Part shown: piece by piece, positions 5,290-5,379 of the stretch | How the letters are laid out: each line of letters begins with the position of its first letter | How positions within the stretch are numbered: the stretch's first letter is position 1 | Assembly (NCBI GenBank): GCA_946482335.1 | Contig: CAMLRG010000281.1 | Coordinates: 1 to 5,379 of the forward strand | Reading direction: 5' to 3' | Source of the DNA: an uncultured Duganella sp. | GTDB taxonomy: Bacteria; Pseudomonadota; Gammaproteobacteria; Burkholderiales; Burkholderiaceae | DNA length: 5,379 nucleotides | Made by a program: the position numbers and the translations under genes | Notes under the pieces: model-generated | Databases searched by the model: none | Told to the model about the DNA's origin: nothing | What the model saw: the letters and a program-made list of their open reading frames with translations, nothing else

Positions 5290-5299
5290 GCTGGCTCTC

Positions 5300-5376
5300 G
5301 GGCGGTTAGTTCAGCTGGTTAGAATACTTGGTCGACATCCAAGGGGTCGGGGATTCGAATTCCTCACCGCCCACCA
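5300..5376 (+). tRNA. tRNA-Val (anticodon GAC)
   Basis: A complete 77-base tRNA with encoded CCA. The acceptor stem GGGCGGT pairs perfectly with ACCGCCC; the discriminator is A (5373), followed by CCA (5374-5376). The D stem is GTTC/GAAT. The anticodon stem CTTGG/CCAAG is perfect around the loop TCGACAT, giving anticodon GAC, which reads GUC and GUU valine codons. The variable loop is GGGTC. The T stem is GGGGA/TCCTC with one G-T wobble around the loop TTCGAAT. Two near-invariant positions deviate: base 33 is C rather than U, and the last T-stem pair is A53-U61 rather than G53-C61. Val identity fits anticodon bases A35 and C36 and discriminator A73. A gene would probably follow just beyond the window; in betaproteobacteria, as I recall, tRNA-Val often precedes thrS-infC. 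Confidence 0.93.
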
Positions 5377-5379
5377 GAA

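Noticed and set aside
5331..5337. Reading the anticodon as CGA, so that the U in the loop would be position 33.
   Set aside because: The five-pair stem CTTGG/CCAAG is perfect and fixes a seven-base loop with GAC in the middle. A CGA serine tRNA would need a long variable arm, which is absent.

Overview
The window looks like chromosomal DNA of a GC-rich betaproteobacterium. An Oxalobacteraceae member (Massilia, Duganella or Janthinobacterium-like) is the best guess from the protein sequences and gene order, but this is recall, not a search.

Layout. Bases 1-88 hold the first 29 codons of a minus-strand short-chain dehydrogenase that resembles 3-hydroxybutyrate (3HB) dehydrogenase. A 73-base divergent intergenic region follows. 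Then comes a tight plus-strand operon: an alpha/beta hydrolase (162-1043), a RidA/YjgF-family protein (1053-1400) and a RelA-type (p)ppGpp synthetase (1412-3661), separated by gaps of 9 and 11 bases and each with a Shine-Dalgarno-like sequence. A 135-base convergent intergenic region rich in small inverted repeats separates relA from two minus-strand genes: a small P-loop kinase-like protein (3797-4267) of clearly lower GC, and a cation diffusion facilitator (CDF) metal exporter (4314-5219). The window ends with a divergent, near-consensus sigma70 promoter and a complete tRNA-Val(GAC) gene (5300-5376).

How the genes may work together. The most coherent theme is carbon-storage breakdown next to the starvation alarm. 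A candidate 3HB-oligomer hydrolase would release 3HB. The divergent dehydrogenase would oxidise it to acetoacetate. The same operon encodes RelA, which makes (p)ppGpp under amino-acid starvation, and RidA, which removes reactive enamine/imine intermediates of PLP enzymes. The order dehydrogenase / hydrolase / RidA / RelA matches, from memory, a locus in Ralstonia (Cupriavidus) eutropha, so this is probably a conserved betaproteobacterial arrangement rather than a new system. Its regulatory logic may still be under-described.

The most unusual direct sequence observations are two departures of the tRNA-Val from near-invariant positions (C instead of U at 33, and an A53-U61 pair instead of G53-C61), and an 18-base dyad lodged between the overlapping divergent promoter regions of the CDF gene and the tRNA. 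I see no CRISPR array, insertion sequence, prophage or toxin-antitoxin module.
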